DNA of 64,000 bases from an uncultured Candidatus Neoarthromitus sp. (lineage in GTDB: Bacteria; Bacillota; Clostridia; Clostridiales; Clostridiaceae): assembly GCA_937890765.1 (NCBI GenBank), contig CALADQ010000019.1, positions 44,910-108,909 of the forward strand, written 5' to 3'. The notes under the pieces were generated by a model that was given only the letters and a program-made list of their open reading frames with translations, was not told the origin of the DNA and did not search any database. The position numbers and the translations under genes were made by a program. Positions within the stretch are counted from its first letter, which is position 1; every line of letters starts with the position of its first letter. Positions 53,392-62,671 of this stretch are shown here, one piece after another.

Positions 53392-54458
53392 AAATAATCT
53401 TTCAATTTTTTACTTCTACTTGGATGCCTTAGTTTTCTAAGAGCTTTTGCTTCTATTTGACGTATTCTTTCCCTCGTAACATTAAATTCCTTGCCTACTT
53501 CTTCCAACGTCCTAGCTCGCCCGTCATCTAGACCAAATCTAAGTTTCAATACATTTTTTTCACGCGAACTCAAAGTATCTAAAACACTCATTAATTGCTC
53601 CTTCAATAATGTGAAAGCAGCAACTTCTGCGGGTGCTGGAGCATCATCATCAGGTATAAAATCTCCAAGATGAGAATCCTCTTCTTCACCTATTGGAGTT
53701 TCTAATGACACAGGTTCCTGTGCTATCTTTCTTATATCACGAACCTTACTTTCTGGCATATTCATTTCCCTAGCAATTTCCTCAGGAAGAGGATCTCTGC
53801 CTAATTCTTGTAACAACTGTCTAGAAACCCTTGTATACTTGTTTATCGTCTCAACCATATGGACGGGTATTCTTATAGTTCTGGCTTGATCAGCTATCGC
53901 TCTTGTTATTGATTGCCTAATCCACCAAGTAGCGTAAGTGCTAAACTTAAATCCTTTGGTATGATCAAACTTTTCAACCGCCTTTATCAATCCTAAATTA
54001 CCCTCTTGTATTAAATCTAAAAATAACATGCCCCTACCTACATAGCGTTTAGCTATACTTACAACTAATCTTAAGTTTGCCTCAGCCAACTTTTTTCTAG
54101 CAAATTTGGAAGTTCCATCATTCTTTTTTATTTTTTTTGCCAAGATTATTTCTTCCTCAGATGTAAGAAGTTGAACACTTCCTATTTCTTTTAAATACAT
54201 CCTAACAGGATCATCCATTGTAACACCTTCAGGTATTACAGAACTCAAATCTAAATCTTCCACAAACTCATTTGAAAAATTATCAACTACTTCTATACCC
54301 ATTTTATCAAGAGTAATGTATAACTTTTCAACATGTTCAGGAGTTAAATCTACATCCTCCAATTCATCCATTATGTCCTTGGATAATAATCCGCCTGACT
54401 CTTTACCTTTAGTTAATAAGCCTTTCAAGACAGACATTACATAACTATTATCCTTCAC
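53385..54458 (-). CDS. rpoD: Primary RNA polymerase sigma factor RpoD/SigA
   Basis: This is the housekeeping sigma factor, 357 residues, the short Firmicute type. Region 1.2 is MDDPVRMYLKEIGSVQLLTSEEEI, region 2 NLRLVVSIAKRYVGRGMLFLDLIQEGNLGLIKAVEKFD and FSTYATWWIRQSITRAI, region 3 IPVHMVETINKYTRVSRQL, and region 4 LEEVGKEFNVTRERIRQIEAKALRKLRHP. It starts with GTG after GGAGG. It follows dnaG by 22 bases, the standard macromolecular synthesis arrangement. Confidence 0.97.
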   Translation of the reverse strand: MKDNSYVMSVLKGLLTKGKESGGLLSKDIMDELEDVDLTPEHVEKLYITLDKMGIEVVDNFSNEFVEDLDLSSVIPEGVTMDDPVRMYLKEIGSVQLLTSEEEIILAKKIKKNDGTSKFARKKLAEANLRLVVSIAKRYVGRGMLFLDLIQEGNLGLIKAVEKFDHTKGFKFSTYATWWIRQSITRAIADQARTIRIPVHMVETINKYTRVSRQLLQELGRDPLPEEIAREMNMPESKVRDIRKIAQEPVSLETPIGEEEDSHLGDFIPDDDAPAPAEVAAFTLLKEQLMSVLDTLSSREKNVLKLRFGLDDGRARTLEEVGKEFNVTRERIRQIEAKALRKLRHPSRSKKLKDYLE

Positions 54459-54480
54459 AGAATTGTCCTCCTTCCTACAA

Positions 54481-56271
54481 TCACACCTCTAAACTTTTAA
54501 TAAAATCCACAGCATCAAATAATTTTTGTTCCATTTCTAGTTTTGAAATTATATTAAAAACACTTAAATATTCAATAAACTTATTCTCATCAGCATTAGA
54601 TTCATATTTCTTAATTATATGTGTAATCTTTTCTTTAAAATTACTTATTATATTTTTTCTTAGAACTTTTATAAAATCATCAATTTGATTCTTAATACTG
54701 TTATTATCGTAATTAGTGACATTTTCTTTAAAATATATTAAGACTTTAATTTCTTCATAAGTATTTAATTTCTTCTCTAAATATGTTAGAATTTCACTCT
54801 CTTTACCATCAAAATTAGCTATAGTATTAAATATTTTCTTATGTACATCGATAGAAAACAAACTCTCATCTACATTATTATTTAAGATATAAGTTAAATA
54901 TTCTTTATTTATCATCAAATTTAACAACTGTTTTTCAGCTTTTATACTTCCCTTTTCAATGAAAGCATTACCTTCATTAAAAAAATCATCAAATGTATGC
55001 TCTTTAAACTCACTATTTAAATACTCAATTATTAATTGCTCTTTAACATCTAAAATTTCTGCCAATACATTTACGTAATGCTGTTTATCTATAACTTCTA
55101 ACTGATTAACAATAGTTTTAACAAAATTCAAATATTTCTTTTTACCAACGTTACTAGCAATATCCACTTTATCTTTGTAAAAATTAAATATAAACTCAAC
55201 CAACGTTTTACTATTGCTAACTACATTCATAAATTTTTCTTTGCCATATTTACTTAAAAATTCATCTGGATCCTTAGCAGAATCAAAACTTATAACGTAA
55301 ACTTCAATGCTAGAACTATTTATAAATTTTTTAAAAATATCAAATGCTCTTGACACTGCCGTTTTACCAGCATCATCTCCATCAAAACACAAGTAAACTT
55401 TATTTGTATATTTGCTCAACAACTTCGCCTGCTCAAAAGTAAAAGCAGTTCCCAAACAAGCAACCACATTCGTTATACCATGATTGTGCAATGCTATACA
55501 ATCCATATAACCCTCGACAACAATTATACTTTCAAACCAGTTAGACTTTTTCAATAAAAAATTGAGTGCATAAAGATTATTTCCTTTTTTAAAAACTAAA
55601 CTGTCTTTTGAATTTAAATACTTAGGAACTCTATCACCAAGAACTCTTCCACCAAAACCTATCACTTTCCCAGAATAATTAAAAATAGGAAACATCACAC
55701 GATTTATAAACCTATCATAATACTTTCCTTGTTTTAAATTAACAAGTCCAACTTTCAGCATATCATCTAACTTATATCCTTTTTCCACGAGATATTTCTT
55801 CAAAGTTTGAAAAGTATCCAAAGAATATCCCAAGCCAAACTTAGCTATAATATTCTCATTCAAACCCCTTCTCTTTAAATATTCGATAGGCTCCAAATTC
55901 TTTTTCAAATTAACATAAAAATATCTAGCAGAATCAGTGAGCATTCTATAATACAAATCCAATTCATTTCTTTTATCTTTTGAATCTACAATAATTCCAA
56001 CCTTACTCGCTAAAAATTTTATAGATTCAATAAAATTAATATTTTTATATTTCATGATGAAAGAAATAACATTACCACTCTCGCCACATCCAAAACATTT
56101 AAAAATTTGTTTCTTCCTCGATGCTACAAAAGAAGGAGTCTTCTCATTGTGAAAAGGACACAGGGCCATGTAATTATCGCCATTTCTTTTGAAACTTACA
56201 TATTCACTCAAAATATCTATAATGTCATTACTTTCACGAACTTGTTGTACTACTTCATCAGAAATCCTCAT
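54481..56271 (-). CDS. dnaG: DNA primase DnaG
   Basis: DnaG makes RNA primers for replication. The N-terminal CHC2 zinc finger has C38, H41, C59 and C62 (ALCPFHNEKTPSF, FKCFGCGESGN). The Toprim core shows FPIFNYSGKVIGFGGRVLG, IVVEGYMDCIALHNHGI and YLCFDGDDAGKTAVSRA. The C-terminal helicase-binding part is divergent. The ATG at 56271, 8 bases after AGGTGG, gives 596 residues; a GTG four codons earlier is less well placed. The gap upstream (56272-56551) is AT-rich, with a possible -10 TATAAT at 56330-56335. Confidence 0.96.
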   Translation of the reverse strand: MRISDEVVQQVRESNDIIDILSEYVSFKRNGDNYMALCPFHNEKTPSFVASRKKQIFKCFGCGESGNVISFIMKYKNINFIESIKFLASKVGIIVDSKDKRNELDLYYRMLTDSARYFYVNLKKNLEPIEYLKRRGLNENIIAKFGLGYSLDTFQTLKKYLVEKGYKLDDMLKVGLVNLKQGKYYDRFINRVMFPIFNYSGKVIGFGGRVLGDRVPKYLNSKDSLVFKKGNNLYALNFLLKKSNWFESIIVVEGYMDCIALHNHGITNVVACLGTAFTFEQAKLLSKYTNKVYLCFDGDDAGKTAVSRAFDIFKKFINSSSIEVYVISFDSAKDPDEFLSKYGKEKFMNVVSNSKTLVEFIFNFYKDKVDIASNVGKKKYLNFVKTIVNQLEVIDKQHYVNVLAEILDVKEQLIIEYLNSEFKEHTFDDFFNEGNAFIEKGSIKAEKQLLNLMINKEYLTYILNNNVDESLFSIDVHKKIFNTIANFDGKESEILTYLEKKLNTYEEIKVLIYFKENVTNYDNNSIKNQIDDFIKVLRKNIISNFKEKITHIIKKYESNADENKFIEYLSVFNIISKLEMEQKLFDAVDFIKSLEV

Positions 56272-56551
56272 TAATACAACCACCTAAATAAACCACAAAT
56301 CATTTCTAAATCTAATGATTTCAAGTAGTATTATATCTAATTAATAATATTAACAAAAATATAAAATTTGTATTTCCATAATTCTACATAAAAATAACAA
56401 AATCTAACATTTATTGTTATGTCACAAATTAATAATTCTATATATATTTTTAATTTCCTTCTTAACTTTAAGTATATTTTTTAAAAATAATGTATAATAT
56501 TCTAATTTTTAAAATATTATTATTATATACACTGCTTAAAAAGGATTTACG

Positions 56552-57583
56552 ATGTATAAAAATGTAGACTTGTCGCAAATTTTGTATAATTTTAATATTG
56601 AAAATTTCGACTTACATAAAATTAAAGAGAAAAATTCTAAAAAAACTAGAATTGTTTACAAAATAGAAAGTAATAATATGTTTTTTTGTCTTAAGCAAAC
56701 TTATTTCAATGAAAATGAACTTTTGTTTATCTACTCGTATTTAGAATGGTTAAGACTTTATAATATAAAAGTTCCATATTTAATAAAATCTAAACAAAAA
56801 AAACCTTTTGTAAATCAAAATAACAAAATATATATTCTTACAAATTGGATTCACGGAGATAAATTAAATTATGACAATTTCAATCAATGTATATTGTCAA
56901 TTAATTTTTTGTCAAAAATGCACAATATTTCTGAGAACATTCCAATCATAAAAAATTCATTTCAAAAAATCACTTTCATCAACTTGCATCAACGATATTC
57001 CAAAAATATTTTTATCATGAACAAAAATTTGAAAAATGCACAATCGATAAATGACAATTTCTCAAAAATATTTTCAGATTACTTTAAAAATTTTAATCTC
57101 TTAAGCAATTTTTCAAATAGAATTGCACGAATAATTAATTTTAAAAATTTGCACGTATCAATGTGTCATGGTGATTTTGTAAATAAAAATATTATCGTTA
57201 ATCAAAATGAAATTGTTCCAATAGATTTTGACAAAGCTTGTATAAACTTTTCAATTTATGATTTAGCATACTTTTTGAGGAGATATTTAAGAAGGAACAA
57301 TATTGAATGGAATTTTAGTTCTGCAATAACATTGATAAACCGTTATTCAAAAAACAATCCATTATTTTTGGACGAGTATTTGTATTTATTGTCCTACCTA
57401 TCATTTCCGCAAAAATTTTTTAAAATTGGAAAATTTTACTTCTCAAATATTAAGAATCTTTCCAAAAAACAAAAAAATATTCAAGAATATTTACTAAACA
57501 AAATTTGTTCTTCATTTTTTTCACATTTTAAATTTTCAATTTTGCTAAAGGAACACATTCAATCCCTTTTTAAAATTTTTTAA
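56552..57583 (+). CDS. CotS-family spore coat protein (kinase-like fold)
   Basis: This 343-residue member of the CotS/YsxE-YutH type group has an aminoglycoside-phosphotransferase-like fold. Visible parts are KTRIVYKIESNNMFFCLKQTYF (N lobe), IYILTNWIHGD (hinge), the catalytic-loop-like MCHGDFVNKNIIVNQNEIVPIDFDKACINFSIYDLAYFLRRYLRR and helical C-terminal parts. CotS proteins assemble in the spore coat of Bacillus and Clostridium. The HGD..N and DFD residues look complete, so kinase activity cannot be excluded. The binding site is AAGGA. It is a single gene, opposite to its neighbours. Confidence 0.8.
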   Translation: MYKNVDLSQILYNFNIENFDLHKIKEKNSKKTRIVYKIESNNMFFCLKQTYFNENELLFIYSYLEWLRLYNIKVPYLIKSKQKKPFVNQNNKIYILTNWIHGDKLNYDNFNQCILSINFLSKMHNISENIPIIKNSFQKITFINLHQRYSKNIFIMNKNLKNAQSINDNFSKIFSDYFKNFNLLSNFSNRIARIINFKNLHVSMCHGDFVNKNIIVNQNEIVPIDFDKACINFSIYDLAYFLRRYLRRNNIEWNFSSAITLINRYSKNNPLFLDEYLYLLSYLSFPQKFFKIGKFYFSNIKNLSKKQKNIQEYLLNKICSSFFSHFKFSILLKEHIQSLFKIF

Positions 57584-57590
57584 AAAATAT

Positions 57591-57622
57591 AAAAGACCAG
57601 TCAACACGACTAGTCTTTTTTT
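57591..57622. terminator. Bidirectional terminator between cotS-like gene and ppdK
   Basis: Stem AAAAGAC/GTCTTTT, continued by AGT/ACT past one mismatch, with T tracts on both sides. Confidence 0.8.
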
Positions 57623-57629
57623 TGTAAAA

Positions 57630-60257
57630 TTATTTTTTGTTCTTAACTTGAGCTTGCGCTGCCGCAAGTCTTGCAACAGGAACTCTAAACGGCGAACATG
57701 AAACATAATTTAAACCTACGTTATGACAAAACTCAATTGAAGAAGGATCTCCTCCATGCTCTCCACATATTCCAAGTTTAATATCTGGTCTAGTTTTCTT
57801 ACCTTTTTCAACAGCAATTTGAACTAATTGTCCAACTCCTGTCTCGTCAATTCTCGAAAACGGATCTGATTCATAAATTTGTTTATCGTAATAATCAGAT
57901 AAGAATCTCGATGCGTCATCTCTCGAAAATCCAAAGGTCATTTGCGTTAAATCATTTGTTCCAAATGAGAAAAACTCAGCTTCTTTAGCAATTTCATCAG
58001 CTGTAAGTGCTGCTCTTGGTATTTCAATCATAGTACCAACCATGTACTCTAATTTAACACCCTTCTCTTCCATAACTTTTTCTGCCGTCTTAACAACAAC
58101 ATCTTTAACATATTTAAGTTCTTTTATTTCCCCAACTAATGGAATCATTATTTCAGGAACTACATTCAAGCTATTGCTCTTATTTACATTGATAGCCGCT
58201 TCTATTACAGCCCTTGTTTGCATTTCTGCAATTTCTGGATAAGAAACGCTCAATCTGCAGCCTCTATGTCCCATCATTGGGTTAAACTCATGTAAATTTT
58301 CAACAGTAGCTTTAAGCTCTTCAAAAGTTAATCCCATTTCTTTTGAAAGTTCTCTTATTTCATCATCTTTATGAGGAAGAAACTCATGCAAAGGCGGATC
58401 CAAAAATCTTATTGTAACAGGATGTCCTTTCATAGCCTCATACAAACCTTCAAAATCTTTTCTTTGCATTGGCAACAATTTTTCAAGAGCTGCTCTTCTT
58501 TGCTCCTCAGTCTTCGAAACAATCATCTCTCTAACTACTGGAATTCTATCTGCTTCAAAGAACATATGCTCAGTTCTACAAAGCCCTATTCCCTCTGCTC
58601 CAAATTTAATTGCTTGTTCAGCATCTTTTGGAGTATCTGCATTAGTTCTAACTTTCAACTTTCTAATTTCATCAGCCCACTTCATGAAAGTTTCAAAATA
58701 CCCACTTATTTCTGGAGCAACTGTTTTAATTTGCTCACCATAAACATTTCCTGTAGAACCATCAATTGAAATGTAATCATCGGATGTATATTTTTTTCCA
58801 TTAACTTCTAAAACTTTTGAATCTTCATCTATTTTTATTTCTCCACATCCTGCAACACAACAAGTTCCCATTCCCCTAGCAACAACTGCTGCATGTGAAG
58901 TCATTCCACCTCTTACAGTAAGAACACCTTGAGCTGCAACCATTCCTTCTATATCCTCAGGAGAAGTTTCAAGTCTTACTAAAACAACTTGCTCTCCTTT
59001 TGCTGCTCTTTCTTTGGCTTCCAATGCTGTAAACGCAATTTTACCAGTTGCTGCTCCTGGCGATGCTGGAAGACCTTTTGTTATTGCTACGGAATTTTTA
59101 ATTACTTGTGGATCGAAAGTTGGGTGCAATAAAGTATCAAGTTGTTTTGGTTCAACTTTTAGTATTGACTCTTCTTTATTTATTAGTTTTTCCTCAACTA
59201 AATCAACAGCTATCTTCAATGCTGCTTGAGCTGTTCTTTTACCGTTTCTTGTTTGTAAGAAATATAGTTTACCTTCTTCAATTGTAAACTCCATATCTTG
59301 CATATCTTTATAATGCTTTTCCAATTTATCTACAATATCCATAAACTCTTTATATATTGAAGGATTTCTCTTCTCTAAAGTTTCGATTGGTTCTGGTGTT
59401 CTTATACCAGCAACAACATCTTCACCTTGTGCGTTCATCAAATACTCTGCAAATATTTTATTTTCACCTGTGGAAGGATTTCTTGAGAAAGCAACTCCAG
59501 TACCTGATTGCTCTCCTTTATTTCCAAACACCATTTCTTGAACATTAACAGCTGTACCCCAACTTGAAGGATAATCATTCATTCTTCTATAAACAATAGC
59601 TCTTGGATTATTCCATGATCTAAACACAGCAACAACTGCTTCTATCAATTGTTTTTTAGGATCACTAGGGAACTCTTCACCTTTTTCTTTCTTATAATGA
59701 TCTTTAAATTGTTTAACCAACTCTTTCAAATCATTAGCATCCAATTCTGTGTCAAGCTTAACACCTTTTTTCTCTTTCATTTCATCCATTAAGTGTTCAA
59801 AACTTTTCTTTTCGATTCCCATAACAACATCTGAGAACATTTGTATAAATCTTCTGTAAGAGTCGTAAGCAAATCTTTCATTGTTGGTTGATTTAGCAAT
59901 AACTTCAACAACCTCATCATTCAATCCAAGATTAAGAATTGTATCCATCATTCCTGGCATTGAAACTCTAGCACCAGATCTAACTGAAACTAACAATGGA
60001 TTTGTTTTTCCACCAAACTCTTTTCCAGTTATCTGCTCTAATTTTTTCATAGTTACATAAATTTCATCTTCGATGCTACTTGCTAAAATTTTTCCGTCAT
60101 CATAATATTGGTTGCAAGCTTCTGTTGTAACTATAAATCCTTGTGGAACTGGAACTCCAATTTTTGTCATCTCACAAAGATTCACACCTTTACCTCCCAG
60201 AAGGTTTTTCATGGAAGAATCGCCTTCACTAAAAAGGTAAACATATTTTTTAGACAT
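57630..60257 (-). CDS. ppdK: Pyruvate, phosphate dikinase
   Basis: PPDK interconverts pyruvate, ATP and Pi with phosphoenolpyruvate, AMP and PPi; in anaerobes it often serves glycolysis with PPi. The 875-residue protein has the nucleotide domain (MKNLLGGKGVNLCEMTKIGVPVPQGFIVTTEAC, SVRSGARVSMPGMMDTILNLGLND), the central phospho-His in GGMTSHAAVVARGMGTCCVAGC, and the PEP/pyruvate barrel (GLCRTEHMFF, NPMMGHRGCRL, FSFGTNDLTQMTFGFSRDD) with catalytic Cys in GICGEHGGDP. The ATG at 60257 follows AAAGGAG. A 16-codon upstream extension is leader, not protein. Confidence 0.97.
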   Translation of the reverse strand: MSKKYVYLFSEGDSSMKNLLGGKGVNLCEMTKIGVPVPQGFIVTTEACNQYYDDGKILASSIEDEIYVTMKKLEQITGKEFGGKTNPLLVSVRSGARVSMPGMMDTILNLGLNDEVVEVIAKSTNNERFAYDSYRRFIQMFSDVVMGIEKKSFEHLMDEMKEKKGVKLDTELDANDLKELVKQFKDHYKKEKGEEFPSDPKKQLIEAVVAVFRSWNNPRAIVYRRMNDYPSSWGTAVNVQEMVFGNKGEQSGTGVAFSRNPSTGENKIFAEYLMNAQGEDVVAGIRTPEPIETLEKRNPSIYKEFMDIVDKLEKHYKDMQDMEFTIEEGKLYFLQTRNGKRTAQAALKIAVDLVEEKLINKEESILKVEPKQLDTLLHPTFDPQVIKNSVAITKGLPASPGAATGKIAFTALEAKERAAKGEQVVLVRLETSPEDIEGMVAAQGVLTVRGGMTSHAAVVARGMGTCCVAGCGEIKIDEDSKVLEVNGKKYTSDDYISIDGSTGNVYGEQIKTVAPEISGYFETFMKWADEIRKLKVRTNADTPKDAEQAIKFGAEGIGLCRTEHMFFEADRIPVVREMIVSKTEEQRRAALEKLLPMQRKDFEGLYEAMKGHPVTIRFLDPPLHEFLPHKDDEIRELSKEMGLTFEELKATVENLHEFNPMMGHRGCRLSVSYPEIAEMQTRAVIEAAINVNKSNSLNVVPEIMIPLVGEIKELKYVKDVVVKTAEKVMEEKGVKLEYMVGTMIEIPRAALTADEIAKEAEFFSFGTNDLTQMTFGFSRDDASRFLSDYYDKQIYESDPFSRIDETGVGQLVQIAVEKGKKTRPDIKLGICGEHGGDPSSIEFCHNVGLNYVSCSPFRVPVARLAAAQAQVKNKK

Positions 60258-60334
60258 TTTATTCACTCCTTTTATTCTTACAAATAAAGTTACTCTGCTG
60301 CGCATAATTATATTGTTTGACTAAAACCTGCTTA

Positions 60335-60363
60335 ATTATACATGATATTACAAATGTTGTATA
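60335..60363 (-). promoter_or_regulatory. Promoter of ppdK
   Basis: TATACA (60358-60363), 17 bases, TATAAT (60335-60340), giving a leader of about 70 bases. A 10-bp palindrome TTGTATACAA overlaps the -35. Confidence 0.6.
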
Positions 60364-60441
60364 CAAGGTAAATAATATACAATTAATAATCATTAATTTG
60401 TTTAACCAAAAAAAAATCACAATAAATCTTAACAATTCAAA

Positions 60442-61185
60442 CTATTTATTTTGATTTTCTATATTTTCCACAAATTCATTTAGATCATCATCTCTTAATT
60501 CTTGATTCTCTTCAAAATCTAAATCGTTGACAAATTTTTCTTCAATGCTATCAGTTTCCGAATCATAAACAAATTTTGCATAGCTAGACGCTTTTTCTTT
60601 AATGTTTTTTGAAATTTTATTTTCTATGATTCCATTGAAATTATTAATTGCCCTTTTACTAAATTCAACCGCTTTAGTTTTTATTTCATCCGCCGTACTT
60701 TTTATATCTGTATTAGATATCATATCACTTATTTTCTCTTTGGAAGTTGAAAAAGCATAATTGACTCTATCTTTAATGTTTGAATTAACGTGGTAGACTT
60801 TTCCCGATTTATCTACAATCTTAAAATCTATATCGAAAAGTAACACTCCACCAATTTTTATTGGTAATAAAATAGGATACAAAACAAATGCAAATGATGA
60901 AATAACAACTGCCGTTAATGGAATATCAGCTATAAATTCACCTTTTCGACTTATGATAATTCTTTGGTTACTTCCTTCCTTGTACAAGCTAACAATTTTG
61001 TTTTTTACATCATCTATGTAAGATTTTAACGAACAGGAATTTCTATCACCATAAATTCCTTCAAGAAATATTAACGACTCTATAAGATCATTGTTATTTG
61101 ACTCTAAAACTTCCTTAGCTTCCTTATACGAAATATTAAACTTCGATTTTAAAATTTCCATGTTATTAAACAACATATCATCCAT
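60442..61185 (-). CDS. UBA/TS-N-like plus DUF4342 protein
   Basis: This 247-residue protein begins with a UBA/TS-N-like three-helix segment (about 5-42, KSKFNISYKEAKEVLESNNNDLIESLIFLEG). The DUF4342 region (about 60-130) follows, with RIIISRKGEFIADIPLTAVVISSFAFVLYPILLPIKIGGVLLFDIDFKI, a hydrophobic and probably membrane-associated pair of segments. The acidic C-terminal 90 residues are low in pattern. Clostridia commonly carry such a gene beside recO, as here (5 bases after recO, with its binding site AGGAGG inside recO). The function is unknown. Confidence 0.78.
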   Translation of the reverse strand: MDDMLFNNMEILKSKFNISYKEAKEVLESNNNDLIESLIFLEGIYGDRNSCSLKSYIDDVKNKIVSLYKEGSNQRIIISRKGEFIADIPLTAVVISSFAFVLYPILLPIKIGGVLLFDIDFKIVDKSGKVYHVNSNIKDRVNYAFSTSKEKISDMISNTDIKSTADEIKTKAVEFSKRAINNFNGIIENKISKNIKEKASSYAKFVYDSETDSIEEKFVNDLDFEENQELRDDDLNEFVENIENQNK

Positions 61186-61189
61186 AGTT

Positions 61190-61927
61190 TTAATATCCTC
61201 CTAAAAATTTTGTACTATTTGGTAATCTTCCTAAGTTTTGTTCCAAAAAAACTTTATTAATTTGAAAAATTAATTCTATATCTTCTTCAGATATTTTTAT
61301 CTTCAGTACATTAATCGCTTTAACTGTGTCTAAAAATCTCATAATATTTATAATTCGATTTTGAATTTTGAACTCCTTTAATTTGCTACACGAAACGCAC
61401 ACGACGCTTTGAAGAGAAAAATCAAAGTAGCTAAAAATTCCTTTTGTTTTATTGGAACAATAGTAACATCGTTCAAATTCAATACTGCAGCCTAATTCCT
61501 TTAGTACTTTTAATTCAACCATTCGCATAACTAAATCTTTATTTATTTCTGGAACTTCAAACATCAAGAAAACACTTAACAAAAATTCAAAAAATTTTCT
61601 ACTAACTGTGTCTTTGTCAGAAAATGATATATCTATCAATTCAAAAAAATATGTTAAGTGAAATATACCGTGTCGTAAATTTATAAAATTAAAATTCTTA
61701 ATTAAAGTTCCATCCACTATGTAATAAAAACTTTTGCCTTTTCTCAAATTCAATTGTACAAAACTAAATGGTTGTGTTATAGCAAAATAAGAATTTGTGC
61801 TTTTTTTAGCATTTTTTGCTAACACAGATATTTTACCTATATTTTCACAAAGAATCCATATAATTTTGTCATTTTCTTTGTATGATTGTTCTTTTACAAC
61901 AAAACCTTTTACATTAATTAAATCCAA
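61190..61927 (-). CDS. recO: DNA repair protein RecO
   Basis: RecO helps load RecA on SSB-coated single strands. The N-terminal OB fold (LINVKGFVVKEQSYKENDKIIWILCENIGKISVLAKNAKK), helical middle (YFFELIDISF) and a C-terminal zinc-finger-like CYYCSNKTKG ... VVCVSCSKL are in family order; length 245. The only sensible start is TTG at 61927. Its ribosome binding site GAGGTGAAG (61960-61968) is 32 bases away, but 24 of these form a perfect hairpin, leaving an effective spacing of 8. Confidence 0.92.
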   Translation of the reverse strand: MDLINVKGFVVKEQSYKENDKIIWILCENIGKISVLAKNAKKSTNSYFAITQPFSFVQLNLRKGKSFYYIVDGTLIKNFNFINLRHGIFHLTYFFELIDISFSDKDTVSRKFFEFLLSVFLMFEVPEINKDLVMRMVELKVLKELGCSIEFERCYYCSNKTKGIFSYFDFSLQSVVCVSCSKLKEFKIQNRIINIMRFLDTVKAINVLKIKISEEDIELIFQINKVFLEQNLGRLPNSTKFLGGY

Positions 61928-61935
61928 AATACAAT

Positions 61936-61968
61936 TTTCATAAAAATTATTTTATGAAACTTCACCTC
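61936..61968 (-). promoter_or_regulatory. Hairpin between the recO Shine-Dalgarno sequence and start codon
   Basis: Arms TTTCATAAAA (61950-61959) and TTTTATGAAA (61936-61945) pair perfectly over 10 bp with a TAAT loop. GAGGTGAAG ends at 61960, immediately before the stem; 8 bases follow the stem before the TTG. Confidence 0.75.
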
Positions 61969-62623
61969 ATTTTTTATTTGCATATTTCATTGCTTCCCTT
62001 TTACTTAAAGGCTTGAGCGAATGAGAATTTAAAAATTTCAAAACCCAATCGAGATTAGTTTTTGAATACTCTCTCAAAGACCACCCTATAGCTTTTTGGA
62101 TAAAAAAATTTTCATCATTAATATTATCCTCAATAGATTTTTGTAAAACGTATAAATTCGTAAACTCTTTATATCTCAATTGAAAAATTATGCTGCTTCT
62201 TCTAATCCAAATATTTTCATGATTAATCCAATCAATAATAAATTCATCTATAAGCGATGGATACATTTTGCAAATCTCTCCTAAAAGATTACTTGCAATG
62301 ATATCAACAGTATCCCACCAAGATTTTTCAGAAATCAAATTTTTCAAAAGAGCGATATGCCGTTTCTGAAAATATTTTTTCATCATGATTAAATAATCAA
62401 TTGCGATATATTGAAATTCACGATAAGGCTGTCCAAAAAATTCTAACACAAAATTAACATCGATTTCTTTACAATTTTTTAAACTTTTAAATATTTGTTT
62501 TTGAAAACTTTTCCTCTCTGGACTTTTAACTCCTAAGAATTTAAATTTATTTCTCATATAAGCCGACATATTTTCAGAAATTTTTTTGTTTCCCAATTTA
62601 CAAAACTCATTTACAAAATCCAT
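61967..62623 (-). CDS. AlkD-like DNA alkylation repair protein
   Basis: This 218-residue HEAT-like repeat protein belongs to the AlkC/AlkD glycosylase family, which removes N3- and N7-alkyl purines without base flipping. The conserved DNA-contact residues are present in ISEKSWWDTVDIIASNLLG (Trp and catalytic Asp) and FFIQKAIGWSLREYSKTN (Arg), and the N-terminal block VKSPERKSFQKQIFK fits. It lies between a LacI-type gene and recO; its stop overlaps the recO ribosome binding region, so the two are probably co-transcribed. Confidence 0.87.
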   Translation of the reverse strand: MDFVNEFCKLGNKKISENMSAYMRNKFKFLGVKSPERKSFQKQIFKSLKNCKEIDVNFVLEFFGQPYREFQYIAIDYLIMMKKYFQKRHIALLKNLISEKSWWDTVDIIASNLLGEICKMYPSLIDEFIIDWINHENIWIRRSSIIFQLRYKEFTNLYVLQKSIEDNINDENFFIQKAIGWSLREYSKTNLDWVLKFLNSHSLKPLSKREAMKYANKK

Positions 62624-62635
62624 AAAACCCTCCTC

Positions 62636-62671
62636 AAAAACAAAAAAGAAGCATAATTTAAATCATGCTTC
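62636..62671 (-). terminator. Terminator of the LacI-type regulator gene
   Basis: Stem GAAGCAT/ATGCTTC (62648-62654 and 62665-62671), overlapping the last codons, is followed by TTTTTTGTTTTTG on the minus strand. Confidence 0.85.

Noticed and set aside
57584..60257. Rightward open frames within ppdK
   Set aside because: They are shadows of a fully conserved enzyme and lack start signals.
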